DNA from: Podocnemis expansa
Taxonomy: Eukaryota; Chordata; Testudines; Podocnemididae
Assembly (NCBI GenBank): GCA_007922195.1
Contig: ML681963.1
Location: 139,337,622 to 139,401,621, forward strand
Direction: 5' to 3'
Length of the DNA: 64,000 bases
Made by a program: the position numbers and the translations under genes. Shown one piece after another: positions 43,238 to 53,945 of this stretch (within the stretch, counting starts at the first letter, position 1; each line of letters opens with the position of its first letter). The notes below the pieces were generated by a model, which did not search any database, was not told where the DNA came from, and was given only the letters and a program-made list of their open reading frames with translations.

Positions 43238-45103
43238 TCAGTGAGAGACCCTTCCTTCTAGCCCCTGAGGGAGCAGAACTGGGGACACTTGTGATTCTGC
43301 CATGTCACAAAGAATCTGGGGGAGACCCCATTTGTCTACCAGGAGAGAGAACACCTTGTTGTGAAGGGACCACTCATGGTTTGCTAGAAGTTTTCTGCTT
43401 ACCGAGTCCGCTAGCCCATTGTCCATCCCAGTGGCCTCCCACCTACCAGGGGTGAAGTTGTGTCGTATGGCCAGTTCCCAGAATTTGCATGCCTCCTTGC
43501 AAAGTGGCATAGAGTGGACCCCCCCTTGCCGATTTGTGTAGAAGACGGCTGTGGTATTGTCCATGATAATTTGGACTGACCTGCCCCGCATCTTGTCTAG
43601 GAAGGTCAAACAGGCTAGCCTGATGGCCCTTAGTTCCTTCACGTTTATGTGGGGAGGACTGTCCTTGTGGAACCAGAGCCCCTGAGTGGAGAGTCCCCCA
43701 GAGATGTGGGCCCCCCACCCTGTGGTGTTCAAGGCATCTGTTACTAAGGTCACTAAGGGCTTGAGGTCTTTGAAGGGAATGCCCCCCATGACAAACCATG
43801 GATCCCTCCAAACCTAAAGTGCCCCCAGAGCATCCTGGGGAAAAGACTGTACCTTGTTCAGGGAGTCCCCCCCATACGTGGAACACCATGGAAAGCCAGA
43901 TCTGGAAAGGCCTCATCCTCAGGCACACTGTCTTGATCGCAGATGGGGAGGCTGCCACGTGGCTGCGGAGCTGCAGGCACCAGCGGGCTGTGGACACAGG
44001 GGATGTTTGCAGCTCCATAATGATGGTGCAAATGGACCGAAATCTGGAGCGAGTTAGGAATGTTAACTCCATGCAGGCATCTAGACACGCCCCTATGAAC
44101 TCTATGTTCTGGGACAGGTGGAGCTTTGACTTCTCTTGGTTTATATGGAGGCCCAGATAGTTGCAGAGCCTCACTACTGCTCCAATGCGGAGTTCTACTT
44201 GGGAGCTCAATTTCCCGACTATTAAACAGTCATCTAGATAGGAATATGTTCTTACGCCCCATCTGCGCAAGCATGCTGCAACCAGTGCCATGCACTACAT
44301 GAACACCCTCGGGGCCAGGGAGAGCCCGAAAGGGAGAGAAGTGAACTTGAATAGAATCATAGGGTTGGAAGGGACCTCATGAGATCATCAAGTCCAACCC
44401 CCTGGGAACTGAACCCAGGACCTTCTGCATATTAAGCAGAGATGCTAGCCACTACTGGAAGTGGTCGTTTGCCACCATGAACCTTAGGAACCACCCATGG
44501 CGGGGCCTTATGGCTACGTGAAAGTAGGCATCTTTCAGATCAAGGGCCGCGAACCAATCCCTGGGAGACAGAGACGGGAGGATCTGTGATAAGGAGAATA
44601 AAGTTCCACATGGTTTCCCTATGTGCTTGTTTAAGGCTCTGAGATCTAGATTGGTTTGAAGCTCCCCCGTTGGATTTCAGGACCAGGAAGTATTGGGAGT
44701 AAAACTTTTCCCCACTCCTGCTTGGGAACCTTTTCCATGGCTCTGAGGGAGAGAAGTTTCTGGCTTTCGGTCTCAAGAAGGTAGGACAGTTCCTGGTTTC
44801 CGAGGGATGAATGAGGGGGTGGTTTTCTGTCCCAAGGAATTGAAAGAAACTGAATATGATAACCCTTTGCAACTGTCTCGAGGACCCACTGGTCAGATGT
44901 GATGTTGGCCCAGAGGTGTGTGAAGAAGTAGTATAAGGGTTGGGGACTGGACGAGTCATGGGTTCGCTGGCCATATAGTAACCCTCAAAAACTCTTTTTT
45001 CCCCCGATGAGCATTTGGGGGCCCGCCCACACCTACCAGATTGGGGAACATGGGACTTCTCACTCTTTCCCAAAATGGAGCTTGTCCTTGTCCATATCCC
45101 CAT
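43238..45103 (-). pseudogene. DIRS-B reverse transcriptase and RNase H (broken, SINE-interrupted)
   Basis: Fingers at 44540-44720 contain EKFYSQYFLVLKSNGG. Palm motif A (LDLKDAYFHVAIRP) lies near 44490-44560. A SINE then interrupts at 44352-44453. The catalytic box YSYLDDCLIV lies near 44229-44258, followed by HINQEKSKLHLSQNIEFIG. The RNase H frame (43238-43789) has LVTDALNTTGWGAHISGG, HINVKELRAIRLACLTF and QIIMDNTTAVFYTNRQGG, then a spacer with NGLADSVSRK. Several frameshifts; otherwise each conserved block is clear. Confidence 0.87.
44352..44453 (-). repeat. tRNA-Ile-headed, CR1-tailed SINE inserted in DIRS-B
   Basis: On the minus strand, GTGGCTAGCATCTCTGC leads into an anticodon arm TCTGC-TTAATAT-GCAGA (loop with AAT, isoleucine type), then AGGTC and the T arm with B box GGTTCAGTTCC. 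A CR1-like tail follows immediately (ending CCAACCCTATGATTCT). Flanks ACTTGAA and ACTGGAA fit a 7-base duplication. The head starts inside the D loop, so the copy is 5'-truncated. This is the arrangement known from reptile and turtle SINEs that borrow the CR1 3' end. Confidence 0.82.
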
Positions 45104-45308
45104 GGTGGCACTGGGGAAAGGGGAGGGACCTTGGGAATGTACTCTGCAGTTGAATCAGTTGTTTTAAACTGCTAAAGTTGTTGGAGAAGTTGATTGGGTT
45201 TTAGAGAGTGTCTGCTGGGTTGCAGGGTGTAGATCCCCAGCAACCAGAGCATGGCTCTCGAGTCTTTCATGCCATGAAGCTTCACATCCGTGGACTCGGC
45301 AAAAAAGG

Positions 45309-47110
45309 TCAGGACCTTTGAATGGGAGGTCCTGAATGGTAAGCTGCAGCTGCGGTGGTAGGCCTGAGCCCTGTAGCCAGACAAAGTGATGCCTTACTAC
45401 AGCTGATGCCATCACACAGGCAGCTGCATCCAATGGCATGCCAGATGGCCATCAGAGCGTCGCTGGATGCCATTTCCCCTTCTTCAAGCATTGCGTCGAA
45501 GTCCCTAAGGCGATCCTTCAGGATCATGGCGCGGAAGCCTTGCATGGCGTTCCAGAGGTTAAAGATGTACCTTGTCATAAGGGCTGAGTGGTTTGCTATG
45601 TGCAGCTGAAGGGCTGCTGTGGAGTAAACCTTCCTGCCAAACAGGTTGAGTTTCCTTGCCTCCTTATTCTTAGGGGTGGAACCTGGTTGACCTTGCCTCT
45701 CTTTCTGGTTCATGGCGTCAACGATCAGTGACCCCGGAGTGGGATGCTGGAACAGAAAAGAGAACTTTTCCTGAGGGACGTGGTACTTACCGTCCACAAC
45801 CCTGGAGACCGGCAGGATCGAACAGGCCTTGATGATGCTGCTTACCCCTTCGTGGAGCAGTACAGGCACCTTAGCAGGTGGAGCCTTCTGTCTGATGTCA
45901 AAGAGGGGGTTTGTCTCCTCTTGGATGACTCCGAGCTCCAGGTTCAGGTTTGCTGCCATGAGGCATAGCTACTCTTGGTGGGCACGGGACTCCTTGGTAC
46001 AGTCCATTGGTCTTTCAAAAAAGGTATATTCATCGGGCAAAGAGGAAGAAAAGGCCCACGATCTACTCTGACATATGGAGTCAGGATCGGGGTTGTTGTC
46101 CGAGAAGTCTGAATCCATGGTCTGTAAGGGGGACCAGATGGAGCGGTGCCGTGAGACTAAGGTATCATCAGATGCCATGTCCAGCCAAACGCCTGACCAG
46201 GTCATTAAAAGACGCTCTGGCCTCCAGGTGGCGCAAAGGGGAACAGCCTTGACTAGGGTGCGGTGAGGTACTGGAAGGGGAGGGTCCCACTGGCTCACAC
46301 AGGCCCGATGGTCTGTTCTTGCATTGAGGCGTGGGCAAGGGAAGAGTGTTTACGGCGCCATTTCCCTAAATGTTATCCTACCCTTATTACCATCTTGAGA
46401 GAAGAGTGTACCAAGGCTGCAGGTGAAGGCGAAGTCGAAGCCGATCCGTGGGAAGGGGCCCCCAAGGCTTGGGAGCATGGCGCTGACGTCCTGGGAAGAA
46501 TGGGGGGAGGTGGCCAGGCAGCAGTCCTCCGCAGACTGCGGTACTGAACGCAGACTGGACAGCACCGGGTTGGCCAGAAAGCAGTCCCCAGTGCCAGACT
46601 GCAGTGCCGGTGGCAGGCTAGTTGGTACCAGGTTGGTGGGCGGCGCCACTCCATGATGACTGGACTCCCGCGGTTGGCGTCAAGCTGGTTTTCTTCCACT
46701 GTGTTGGTACACAGACCGGAGAATGTGGCTGCACAGATGAAGGCCTGCAGCATTGGTGGTGCCGCTTTGGGTTCAGTGCCAGGTTGATTCAGGGACCAAG
46801 GTGTTTGGCGCCTCAACAGTACCAACGGGGGCGTTGACCGAGACTTTAGGCTCGGCCCCAGAGATCGGTCCTGGGGTTTCAGGGCCTGGGCTGATGCCAG
46901 CAGATCACTCAGAGCTCAGGTGGCAGCAGAGGTTTGCGCGCTGCTCCCAGCAAGGGATCGGAGGCACAACTCTCTCTCTTTACAAGCCCTCCTTTTGAAG
47001 GACTGGCAAAGGGGACAGCTCTCAGTGAGATTGGACTCACCAAGGCATGCAAGACATTTATCGTGCAGATCGAGTGGGAAAACTTTGCAGCATCCTAGGC
47101 ATGGCTTGAA
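45309..47110 (-). pseudogene. DIRS-B gag-like ORF (broken)
   Basis: The C-terminal part (45309-45959) has FSFLFQHPTPGSLIVDAMNQ and IANHSALMTRYIFNLWNAMQ, matching DIRS-A gag blocks. The N-terminal frame near 46930-47110 has MMPGFKPCLGCCKVF, then DKCLACLGESN and CPLCQSFKRRA, a Cys-rich module probably binding zinc. The middle is GC-rich and frameshifted. This N-terminal module matches the broken one in DIRS-A residue by residue in its Cys spacing. Confidence 0.75.
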
Positions 47111-47208
47111 GCCAGGCATCATGAATTTCACAGCAGAAGACAGGCACTTGCTTATGCAAGGTTCTTGCCTGATCCAAAACCATTGCTGAGGGCGGAAAAA
47201 GGAACTGA

Positions 47209-47365
47209 GAGAGTCAGGGTCACCTATATAGCCGCGGTCACGGCGTAGAGGGAGTGTTGGCCGTGTGCCCTGACCTGACAGGCTAAGGCTGAAGACTTTC
47301 CGAGCTACCACGCGCTGTGACACAGACACCTGTAACTAAATGTATGTGAGCAGCGCTAGAAGGAA
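47209..47365. repeat. DIRS-B right inverted terminal repeat
   Basis: Contains GGTCACCTATATAGC, GTTGGCCGTGTGCCCTGACC and TGTAACTAAATGTATGTGAG, all inverse to the left repeat. Confidence 0.85.
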
Positions 47366-50300
47366 AAGTCATCAGGCAGAAAGCTTCAGTAGGATGTGTC
47401 TGAGAGGTGGTTGAAGGGATAGAGAACCACCTCACTATTAGGAGATATTTGTGAAAGGGCACACACCTGTAAAAACAAAAACAAAGTCCACAGTTGGGGG
47501 AGGTTATGTTTGTTTGTGTGTAGCTGCTTATGGAAAAGTTCTCCTGTTGAGTGACTGAATGGGTGGGTGAGATCAGCCTATCCTCCTCCTCTGAAGCATA
47601 AAAATGGTGTGGGATTTTGGGAGAGGAGAGTAGTCAGCCCCCACCAAAACCCTTTATAAACAGCACCAAGTAACAGAGAAGCAAGTCTGGTATGTGTGTG
47701 TGTGTGACTGTGCACCCAGCACTGATGTAGAGAAAGCATGCCTTACTACTCCCACAACAGAAGCATCAAACTGCCATGAAGGAAGTGCCCTGCCTTAAGC
47801 CACTGAATGACAACCTCACCATCTTTTGTAAGAGCTGAAAGGGTTAAGTTTTCCAGATGGTCATATCCGTACTCAGAGAAGCCCAAAAGGAAGATGACTG
47901 CAGAGAGCTTGTATCATTTAATATATTAAAGTAGAAAAAAAAGTCAACAAATAAAAGCTTCTGTCATGTCCTTGGAACCCAATTCAAACAAGCAGTTCAA
48001 TGGAACTGACTGGAGAGAGTGGGAAAATGAAGCACACTAAAAAAAGTATTTCCTGTGGAAGACCCCAGCCCCAAGTGCCCTTCAACAAGGAATAAACACA
48101 TGAACAGAGCCAGCAGCTGCCCACTGGCACATGAATTTGTAGCAACAGGTGCATCCAGTGGTTGAGGTCCAGAGACCACATCATGCAAGACTCTTCCCTC
48201 CCTTTACTTGTTTCACTACAGGCTCCTCCCCTCCCCAAGGCAGCACCCCAGGGAGCTTTCCTTAACTGACATTTAATAGGCACTCAGTAGTGAGGCCCAA
48301 GCTTAGCTGAAGGGGGGCGGGGGGCCAATCTCTTCTCTTCCTAGCATTAACACAACATCCAGCTGCTCCACTCCCTCTGCCAAAATGGAATGGAAAACCT
48401 GAAGAACGTAAACACTGGGAACAGAACATGCACTCCAGCCTCCTCACAGGGAAAAGCAGCTTCATTTCTGGGACAGAGCAGGGAACTTCCCAGCATACCA
48501 CACCCAGCAAGCAAAGATGGCTAGCTCTATACCCTGTTTCTCTTACAGCTTCCCATGCAGCTTTTTTGCTGGTTCCAGCTCTTGCCACCACTTCGGCAAA
48601 ACCAACTGAGCAGGCTGTTACTTTACCTCCTTCACAGCTTCCCATGCAAAAAGAAGCCTCTGCAGAACCAGCTAATCTATTTTCTTCCAAACTCTGCAGC
48701 CTAACAAGAGATCAGGGCTTCATCTTGAGATAGTTCCATTACTTCCTGCTCTCCTATAGCCACACCAATGGTTATTTAAAAAAAAAAAAAATCTCAGTTC
48801 TGGGAATAAATCCTCACCTTAGACACTAATATTCTGCAAAGGAAAGAACGTAGCAGGCATGTTTGAGAAACTTCTGACTGAAGTTGTAATGTGGGTGGAG
48901 TGGGGTTCGGTTCAGGGTACTATGTACCAAGAATGAAGTCTCAATTACAAAAATCATTCCAGGCTCTCAACTTGGGAGCAGCTGAGGGAAGCACCACTAT
49001 TATTACTGAATAGGAATTAGCCATCACAGGAAAGCCAGACAGATGTTTCTGAATGTAACTCAAATATTAAATAGAACATTAAATAAAGAGATTACATCCT
49101 TTGAGTGTTGGGAAAGCCAATTCCAAGATATTCCTACTTTAAAGTCTACCATTAGCAATCTAATATTGACCTATGGTCATGTTAAAACATTACTACTGGA
49201 CCCAATCCTGAGCACATGCATCTTTGCAGAAAAAATAAAAAAAGACTCAAAAACAAGGAGACAGAAAATCATGCAGGAAATCAGTTAACTGCCTAATCGT
49301 TCAAGTCTCCAAGATTTCTTATTTCAGTGACCTCAATTACACCACCTTAGATAGAAGTGGAGAGGAGGAAACCACTTTGTGAAGTAAGTTCATCTTTGGG
49401 CCAATCATGGGTTAACCAGATAACTGAATTCTGACCATCAATCTCACCATGTTGGATTTTACACAGAAGAAGGGGATGCTCTGAATAAAGGCAAAGAGCA
49501 TCAATGTGCAGACAGCTACGGACATCCCTGGTGGAAGACTTAATTCCTGAATCCACAAAGGCTGTTAAACCTCCTACCCCTTTATGCAGCAATAGGCAAA
49601 TGACTAGGCATGTCATGTTGATGAGGGAGTGAAACTGAACAGGGATATCTTCCTATGAAGCAATTAGCATTGGCTTCCAATGGGAGCAGGATAATGGACT
49701 ACATGGACCATTGCATGCAGCCAGGCAGGGCAAATTTTGCTTTAATATTCTCCAACATATAACCGAAAGGGAATGCATCCAGGTACATGCAAACTATTGT
49801 TGTATGCATCTACAACAAACTTCTCTCTGCAGTGTCTGGCTTGCAAGGCTAGATTTTCAGGGGAGTTCAGTGAAGGGTTAAAGTATCATTTGGTAGGCCC
49901 AAGAACCTCTTGTGCCCCACCCCCCCACCCCAAACCCCAGCAGCCCCACCCAAACTGTTATCTGGGCTGTTTGCAAGCTGGCTGACCAGCTGGAAGCTGC
50001 TCTGTGGGGGTCACAAACCCCCAGCCTGCCGCAGCTCTCTGTTGGCTGGACTTAAGGTGGAACAGGGTTTCAGGTGGAGCCACTGAAACACTGCTTCCAG
50101 CTGCTCACGCTATTTTTAGGGGCCCCCGAATGCTGCCAGCCTAAAAACAGGGGGCCTCAGAACTGCATTCCTGTGCATTCCCCCTTGCTTTAACCCCTGG
50201 TTCAGTGCCCAATATGAATGTTGTGTCGGATATGAAGCTCTTAAAAAAATCTGGCCCCCAGAGGGCATCTGGATAGCATATACCAGGTGCATGAATTCAT

Positions 50301-50774
50301 TTACAAATTTTAGTGCAAATCTAAGCAGCTGTTTTTACTATCCAAGGTTCTCCCACTACCCAACTGGGCAGTGCAGATGATTGTACGGGCACCGTATGAC
50401 CCATTATTTTGGCAGGGAAGAGTGGTGTGCTGGTGCTATGTAAGTTCCATCAGTCCAGCCACTGGACACAAGCCAATGGAGTCCATCGCAAGGTGTAGGG
50501 ATCCAAGGTTCCAGATCTTACATTTCTTTTAATCCCAAGTTTATACACAAGCACCAGTAGTGCCCACTGAATCAATGCAGAGCAGCAGTCCAATGTAACA
50601 CTGAGGTGGTCACACAGTCTCCTGGTGGGCTGACAAGAGGAAGGGATAGGTAGGTGCCAGTTATAGAAGCAGCTCACCATCTAAAAGAGTATGGCATTTT
50701 TATTGCCAAGTCTCATGTCACATCCTTCCTGTTCTGAGAACATCTCCACATATCTGAACTCCAGAGCTCTAGGA
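47366..50774. other. Intron 2, no recognised gene
   Basis: Contains a TG-repeat near 47692-47706 and an A run near 48777-48791. No coding evidence found. Confidence 0.5.
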
Positions 50775-50936
50775 CAATGATTCTCAACCACTGTGTTGGA
50801 ACACGTTACCGTCACCACACAGTGAGGACAGCTGGGGAGATGGCTGGATTTGGCCTGTAGGGAGTGGCCTAGTGTGTCCTGTAGAGTTGCAATATCCTGC
50901 GAAGCGTGTTGTGGCTCACAAAAGGTTGAGAACCAC
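50775..50936. mobile_element. hAT MITE, TTCTCAACCACTGTG family, copy 3
   Basis: Starts CAATGATTCTCAACCACTG, ends AGGTTGAGAACCAC. Flanks CTCTAGGA and CTCTTTAG are only partly matching. About 162 bp. Confidence 0.72.
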
Positions 50937-52818
50937 CTCTTTAGGGTATCCAATGTAGGTTGGAAATATCCAACCAATGGAAAGGGAATACCTGGGGAAA
51001 ACCAGATGTCCTGATTTTATAAGAACAGGTCTTATAGAAGTGTCTATTACCCCTTGCCCACCTCCTGTCTTGAATTTTTACACTTGCTATTTGGCTTCCT
51101 AGGGGTGCACCTTAAGATGCACTTCTCCACTGGGCATAGGTATGTGCAGATACTGAAGATGCCTTGTTCAAGAAGATAGTGTTTCTGCCAGGGTGTGTGT
51201 GGAACTGGGGTGTTGCTGGCAGGCATGGGGGTGGGGAAGCCAAAGCCCATGAGCCCTGTGTCCCCCCCAGCCAGTGCTCATAAATTACAGCCCCTGCAGC
51301 AGTGCAGGCTCACACAGCCTGCCTGCCTGGAGCAGCAAAAAGGAGCTGTGGGCCCATTCCACCCCACCCCCCACCCCCGTAGCACATAGTAAGAGCAGGA
51401 GGAAAAATAAATTCCTCTCTCTCGCAGGCTGTATGGGCAGAGGTGGCAGCTCCTCTGGAGTAGGGCTGGGCTGGACTGGGTAACAGAGGGATTGTAGATG
51501 GGTGGTGTCCTGGGGGAGCTGGGAGCCAGGACAGAGCCAGGTTACCAGGGGGTTCCAGGAGGCCACCACCATGCGGGCTGCAGGGCTGCAAGGGGAGAGA
51601 GAGTAGAGATGGATTGGAGCCAGGCTGTGGTGTGGGGCTGTTGGTGGGCAGGGTAAAGCCAGCGCACAGGGAGCAGCTGGCCAGGAGGTATGCCACTGGG
51701 GGGGGAGAGGGTCCACAGCTGTTAGCCACAGGGTCCCAGTGGGGGGTGAAGGGGGCAGGCACAGGGCTTGTGCCCAAAATCTCCCAACCCCCCAGGGAGC
51801 AAGGCTCCTGGTGGAGAAGAGAAGTTGTGTGGCTGATTTTCCTCCCACACCACTGTGCTGTGGGAGTGGAAATCAGGTATAGTCAGTAGAGTTGAATTAG
51901 ACCCACACACAGTTTTGGTCTGAACAAGAATGAAGGGTAAATTTTTCCAAGTGCCCTCCTCTCACAGTCCCCATCCATGACAGCATCTCCTTCCTGTGTG
52001 TCTGCTCTTGAGAATGCAGGAATGCTTAGTCCACACCCAGTACCCTGCAGCCTTCACCTCCCCCTTGAACAGCATCCTCCACATTCTGCCTGCAGGAGAG
52101 ACAGCTGGTTTCACATACACAGTGCAGAGGTCAAACCTTATAAGAGAAAAGACTTTGGAGAGCAGACATCCTGCTCATGCCAATGCTCTCAATCTTGGGC
52201 TGCTGCTCAAGTGCAGCCAACTAAGAGTCTCCTGTTTCGAACAAGTCAGCATGCTAACCAATTACTGAAATCACATTAAACACACACACGCACACACGGA
52301 AAACATGAGTCATGCTCGTCTCCACAATTTATTTTCCGATTGTTCCTTCAGCTGCTCCCCTACAGAAGGGGAGCAACAATCCCAAAACACAGCTACAAGG
52401 AGCAATCCTTCCTCTGACCACTGCCAGACCCATCAAACAATTTGCTGCTGAAGTTAAAGATTGTTAAAGGGTGACAGTGAAAACAGAACATGGGAAATTT
52501 CTTTATTACTTGCACTAAAGCTGATTTTATTTAAAAAAGGTACTTTTCATTTTAAACCATTTGACTCTAAGATCTGAAATGCATACAACACAGGTTACAT
52601 TTTAAATCAAAAGATTTGATCATGCATATTATCTCATTACTACCAAGATATGACAAGCTATACTTCCATTGCATAGATTGCCCCACTTTTCACATGGACA
52701 TGTAGTGGTTTTTATGATATCTGCACATGAACTATGTTTTTGGTTTTTATTTCTGAGTGCATTATGCTTTACTGGAACAGAGCAAATCAATCAGATACCA
52801 ACCTCACTCCCTCTACAC
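50937..52818. other. Intron 2 sequence, no recognised gene
   Basis: Includes a GC-rich region at 51180-51800 with long open frames on both strands that have no family signal. Confidence 0.5.
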
Positions 52819-53622
52819 TAGGGGTCTGAAATTCAAATCGCCACAAGGGCTGCGTGAGGACTAGGATATTGGCCCGAGGGCCACATTACTGAAATCTTCT
52901 CAAACGGCAGGGCTACCAGTTTATTGGTAATTAAAATTAAAGAAATAATTAATTTAAAAGTGACTAAGTAAAATTAATTGGGTTTATTTATTTATTTTTT
53001 TTTTTAAGAAGAGAAGGAAGGAAAGAAGGAAGAGAAAAAAAGTGAAGGAAACAAGAAAAAGAAAGAAGAAAGGAAAGAAGGAGAGACAAAGACATGGAAA
53101 GGGCTGCTTGCAACCCCAGCCCCTAAGGAGAGGCAAGCAGCCATTGCCCAGCTCTCTGCTGCACACTGGGAGTGGCCAAGGCCGCTGGCACTCTGGCCAT
53201 GGCCAGGGATCCCAAGCCATCACTGTGAGAGGTGCTTCACTGCCACTGGCACCCCAGGTGGCTGAGCTGCGCAGTCAACAGCAGCCAGCCCCAGCCGGGG
53301 CCTGACTTGTTTGGGCCGGGCCAGTGCTGACTCAGAGAGGCCTGGCTGCTCCGCAGCGTAGGCAGGGAGGTCCAGCCCAGAGAGATGCTTCTGGCCCGAA
53401 CATGGCGAAGTGCTGCCATGGGGGAAGGGTGGCCTGGCCTGGAAGCGCTGTGACAGCACTTCCAGGTGGGAGACACACGGCCATAGCCTGATTGCTGGCT
53501 CCCCACTGCCGGAGTATGGACTATAGTGGTTGGGATCTCCTGAATTCCAGCTCTGTCGTGGGCCACAGGCAGTAATTCCAAAGGACACATGTGGCCTGTG
53601 GGCCACAGGTTTGAGACCCCTG
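52819..53622. mobile_element. hAT element, CAGGGGTCTCAAAC family, long 804-bp form
   Basis: Starts TAGGGGTCTGAAATTC (C to T at base 1) and ends GGTTTGAGACCCCTG. A perfect duplication CTCTACAC flanks it (52811-52818, 53623-53630). The interior includes a purine-rich tract (53005-53095, GGAAGGAAAGAAGGAAG) and a GC-rich right half. It lies 36 bases downstream (in gene sense) of CD81 exon 2. No transposase. Confidence 0.88.
53005..53095 (+). repeat. Purine-only (GGAA/GAAA) tract
   Basis: Long run of A and G only, in GGAAGGAAAG-type units, inside the 804-bp hAT element. Confidence 0.9.
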
Positions 53623-53658
53623 CTCTACACCCAGGCACCTCTTTCTGGCGTTACTTAC

Positions 53659-53773
53659 CAATATAGAATGTATTGGGGGCCTGTTTGTCTCCAAGTTGCA
53701 AGTACAGGATACTTGTGGTCTGCGTATCATGACGAAGCCAGAGCGCCACACCCAGAATGATTCCCCCGGCCAG
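53659..53773 (-). CDS. CD81: CD81 exon 2 (internal coding exon)
   Basis: A 115-base exon: 38 codons plus one base. The translation begins LAGGIILGVALWLRHD and ends APNTFYI followed by a split glycine codon. It encodes the end of transmembrane segment 1 and the small extracellular loop of CD81. The acceptor (TCTGTCTAG) lies right of 53773 and the donor (GTAAGTAA) left of 53659. The single-base overhang joins exactly to the two-base start of exon 3. Compared with mammalian CD81 there are conservative changes (for example Asp-Lys-Gln-Ala-Pro where human has Asp-Lys-Pro-Ala-Pro), as expected for a reptile. The exon sits 36 bases from the right end of an 804-bp hAT element. Exon 1, which encodes the N-terminal tail and the start of TM1, was not found between 53774 and 64000. 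Confidence 0.95.
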
Positions 53774-53945
53774 CTAGACAGACCAGAAAAAGAAATGCAC
53801 ATAATTAGCACCACCACTCATTTCAAATATATCCAATATATAGTATTTCCATACAAATCTTTCCAGGGGCCTTACTCAACATGCAGGGCAATATATGGCT
53901 CATCCACAGAGAGGCACAGGATGCCTAAGAGCAGCTCACTTGGGG
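53774..53945. other. Start of CD81 intron 1 with exon 2 acceptor
   Basis: The minus-strand acceptor tract (TTTTTCTGGTCTGTCTAG) adjoins exon 2. Confidence 0.75.

Larger units (their letters stand above)
41566..47365 (-). mobile_element. DIRS-B: second, divergent DIRS-type retrotransposon
   Basis: About 5.8 kb. Inverted terminal repeats at about 41606-41754 and 47209-47345 share GGTCAGG-CACACGGCCAAC and CTATATAGGTGAC in opposite orientation. An internal complementary region at 41808-41904 contains GAGTGCTGCTCACATCATTC, complementary to the right terminus, and AGCTCATTTCGAAGAAGG, complementary to the left. Coding order (minus strand) is gag, RT/RNase H, recombinase. Its termini do not resemble DIRS-A except in short motifs, so it is a separate family. 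It lies in CD81 sense and is interrupted by a SINE at 44352-44453. Confidence 0.88.

Noticed and set aside
43797..44160. Plus-strand 120-codon open frame within DIRS-B
   Set aside because: It is the shadow of the RT and connection region on the opposite strand.
44395..44453. A tRNA-Ile gene
   Set aside because: It lacks the acceptor and 5' D-arm part, has no closing acceptor strand and runs directly into a CR1 tail, so it is a truncated SINE.
51285..51848. A 187-codon minus-strand open frame near 51.3-51.8 kb
   Set aside because: GC-rich and proline-rich, with overlapping open frames on both strands and no domain; likely chance.
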